Assembly: GCA_033765345.1 (NCBI GenBank)
Contig: JANRIC010000164.1
Coordinates: 1 to 6,915 of the forward strand
From: JANRIC01 sp033765345
GTDB taxonomy: Bacteria; Bacteroidota; Bacteroidia; Cytophagales; Microscillaceae
Reading direction: 5' to 3'
Length of the DNA stretch: 6,915 bases
Within the stretch, counting starts at the first letter, position 1. The number at the start of each line of letters is the position of its first letter. Of this stretch, positions 5,788 through 6,915 are shown piece by piece. The notes beneath the pieces are model-generated. The model was given only the letters and a program-made list of their open reading frames with translations, was not told the DNA's origin and made no database searches. The translations under genes and the position numbers were made by a program.

Positions 5788-6855
5788 ATGAACAAAAAAA
5801 TTCAATATGAAATCACTTCCCATTATGGTAAATCGATTATTTTGATTCGATTTGAATATGATGCTCGATTAAATGAGCAAGTACGAAAATTGGTAGGCGT
5901 AAAATGGAGCAATTCCAAAAAGGCTTGGTATGTATTGGATACACCACAATATCGTCAAAAGTTTGGTTTGGAAGAGAAAATCGTAGGCAAAGGTGTGTGG
6001 ACACATATCCACGAGATAAACCAGCCTGCTTTTGAGAGGCTTGTGGAGACTTTGCAACTCAAAGCCTACTCACCAAGCACCATCAAAACCTATCGGAATG
6101 AGTTTGCACAACTACTTTATATCCTCAAAGACAAAAATGTAGATGAACTCAGTGCCGAAAAATTAAGAAGTTATTTTTTGTATTGTGTCAATACCCTCAA
6201 ATTGAGTGAAAACACTTTGCACAGTCGTATCAATGCGATTAAATTTTATTTTGAGCAGGTATTGAAGCGTGAAAAATTATTTTTTGAGATACCCCGTCCC
6301 AATAAGCCCTCTATTTTGCCCAAAGTTATCAGTATCAAAGACATCAAAAAACTCTTTGAGGTAACGACTAATCTCAAACATAACACTATGCTGAAGCTCT
6401 GCTATGGCATGGGCTTGCGTGTGAGTGAAATTGTAAATCTTAAGATTTCGGACATAGACAGTGGCAATATGCAAGTATTGATAGAACGGGCAAAAGGTAA
6501 AAAAGACCGCTATGCCAACTTGCCTGAAAGTATATTGGAGCAACTCAGGGAATATTACAAGCAATACAAACCTACCAAATATCTCTTCGAGGGGCAATAT
6601 GGTGAGCAATATAGCATACGCAGTGTGCAAAAGGTGTTTTCGGAAGCTATGAAGAAAGCACGCATCAACAAACAAATAGGTATTCACGGGTTAAGGCATA
6701 GTTTTGCAACACATCTATTGGAAGCAGGTACGGATATTCGGTTTATTCAGGAACTTTTGGGACACAAAGACATCAAAACAACCCTACGCTACACCCAAGT
6801 ATCTGAAAAATCACTTAAAAACATCAAAAGCCCTTTGGATAATTTGGATAATTGA
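5788..6855 (+). CDS. Tyrosine recombinase (XerC/D-like phage integrase family)
   Basis: A 355-residue site-specific recombinase that cuts and rejoins DNA through a 3'-phosphotyrosine link. The SAM-like core-binding domain spans about 78-165 (AYSPSTIKTYRNEF at 93-106) and the catalytic domain about 175-347. All catalytic residues are visible: R211 in GLRVSEI, K236 in AKGKKDR, H300 and R303 in HGLRHSFATHLL, H326 in LLGHKDIKTT, and nucleophile Y335 in RYTQVS, nine residues after H326 as in XerD. An extra N-terminal region of about 75 residues (containing GVKWSNSKKAWYV at 37-49) is absent from XerC/D but seen in many Bacteroidota integrases. The extra integron-IntI helix is not evident. ATG 5788 is preferred to an in-frame TTG at 5767 that overlaps the ssb stop. 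It follows ssb and precedes an inverted repeat that may be its target. It is probably an accessory recombinase rather than the housekeeping Xer. Confidence 0.93.
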   Translation: MNKKIQYEITSHYGKSIILIRFEYDARLNEQVRKLVGVKWSNSKKAWYVLDTPQYRQKFGLEEKIVGKGVWTHIHEINQPAFERLVETLQLKAYSPSTIKTYRNEFAQLLYILKDKNVDELSAEKLRSYFLYCVNTLKLSENTLHSRINAIKFYFEQVLKREKLFFEIPRPNKPSILPKVISIKDIKKLFEVTTNLKHNTMLKLCYGMGLRVSEIVNLKISDIDSGNMQVLIERAKGKKDRYANLPESILEQLREYYKQYKPTKYLFEGQYGEQYSIRSVQKVFSEAMKKARINKQIGIHGLRHSFATHLLEAGTDIRFIQELLGHKDIKTTLRYTQVSEKSLKNIKSPLDNLDN

Positions 6856-6856
6856 T

Positions 6857-6910
6857 GTACGCAATTTGTATTGTCAATCCTGCGACAATACAAAAATACG
6901 AAGTACGCAA
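6857..6910. repeat. Direct repeat GTACGCAA bracketing the hairpin
   Basis: GTACGCAA occurs at 6857-6864 and again at 6903-6910, 46 bases apart in the same orientation, one on each side of the inverted repeat at 6865-6894. The first copy starts two bases after the recombinase stop codon. The second is 6 bases from the window edge, so whether a longer repeat unit or array continues cannot be seen. Confidence 0.5.
6865..6894. repeat. 11-8-11 inverted repeat, possible recombinase core site
   Basis: TTTGTATTGTC (6865-6875) and GACAATACAAA (6884-6894) are perfect inverted arms around an asymmetric 8-base centre (AATCCTGC). The first arm begins 9 bases after the recombinase stop. Two 11-bp inverted arms around 6-8 bases is the general geometry of tyrosine-recombinase core sites such as dif or lox. 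The alternative is a transcription terminator, but no U-tract follows the stem. The inverted repeat is certain; the function is inferred. Confidence 0.5.
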
Positions 6911-6915
6911 ATAGT

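Noticed and set aside
6277..6687. 136-codon minus-strand frame opposite the recombinase
   Set aside because: Antisense shadow. The plus frame carries the catalytic residues R211, K236, H300, R303, H326 and Y335.
5788..6855. Housekeeping XerC or XerD
   Set aside because: The catalytic domain is Xer-like, but the 75-residue N-terminal extension and pairing with an accessory-type ssb do not fit chromosome-dimer-resolution Xer proteins.
6857..6915. CRISPR array or classical attC site
   Set aside because: Only one unit is visible, the 8-bp repeat is far too short for CRISPR, and the GTTRRRY core expected for attC is not present.

Overview
The window looks like chromosome from a member of the Bacteroidota, probably a Cytophagales-like marine or soil lineage. 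The evidence is AT-rich DNA, start codons without clear Shine-Dalgarno sequences, a PF09820-type AAA ATPase, an Ebo protein set, and a tyrosine recombinase with the N-terminal extension common in that phylum. No 16S or other taxonomic marker is present, so the assignment is an inference.

Layout. Positions 1-1080 (minus) hold most of an AAA-family ATPase whose C-terminus runs off the left edge. A divergent spacer with a strong inverted repeat (1152-1186) follows. Positions 1263-4690 (plus) hold three genes of the ebo metabolite-traffic cluster in the order eboC (UbiA-like prenyltransferase), eboD (3-dehydroquinate-synthase-like cyclase) and eboE (TIM-barrel sugar-isomerase-like protein). eboD and eboE are 3 bases apart. 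eboC is separated from eboD by 116 bases that may carry a second promoter. A perfect 11-bp stem-loop (4703-4733) lies between eboE and a convergent small membrane protein of unknown function (4733-5110, minus). About 300 non-coding bases with several inverted repeats follow. The last block (5417-6855, plus) is a short single-stranded DNA-binding protein followed 17 bases later by a tyrosine recombinase. Just behind the recombinase lies an 11-8-11 inverted repeat with the geometry of a tyrosine-recombinase core site, bracketed by two copies of GTACGCAA. The second copy lies 6 bases from the window end.

How the parts work together. EboC, EboD and EboE belong to a conserved set that, in cyanobacterial scytonemin synthesis, is needed to move a precursor to the periplasm. 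Their individual reactions are unknown. The usual partners eboA, eboB and eboF are not in this window, so the locus is split or reduced. The ssb-recombinase pair plus adjacent hairpin looks like a small mobile or site-specific recombination module. It is the most likely place for something undescribed, but that is inference from layout and repeat geometry only.
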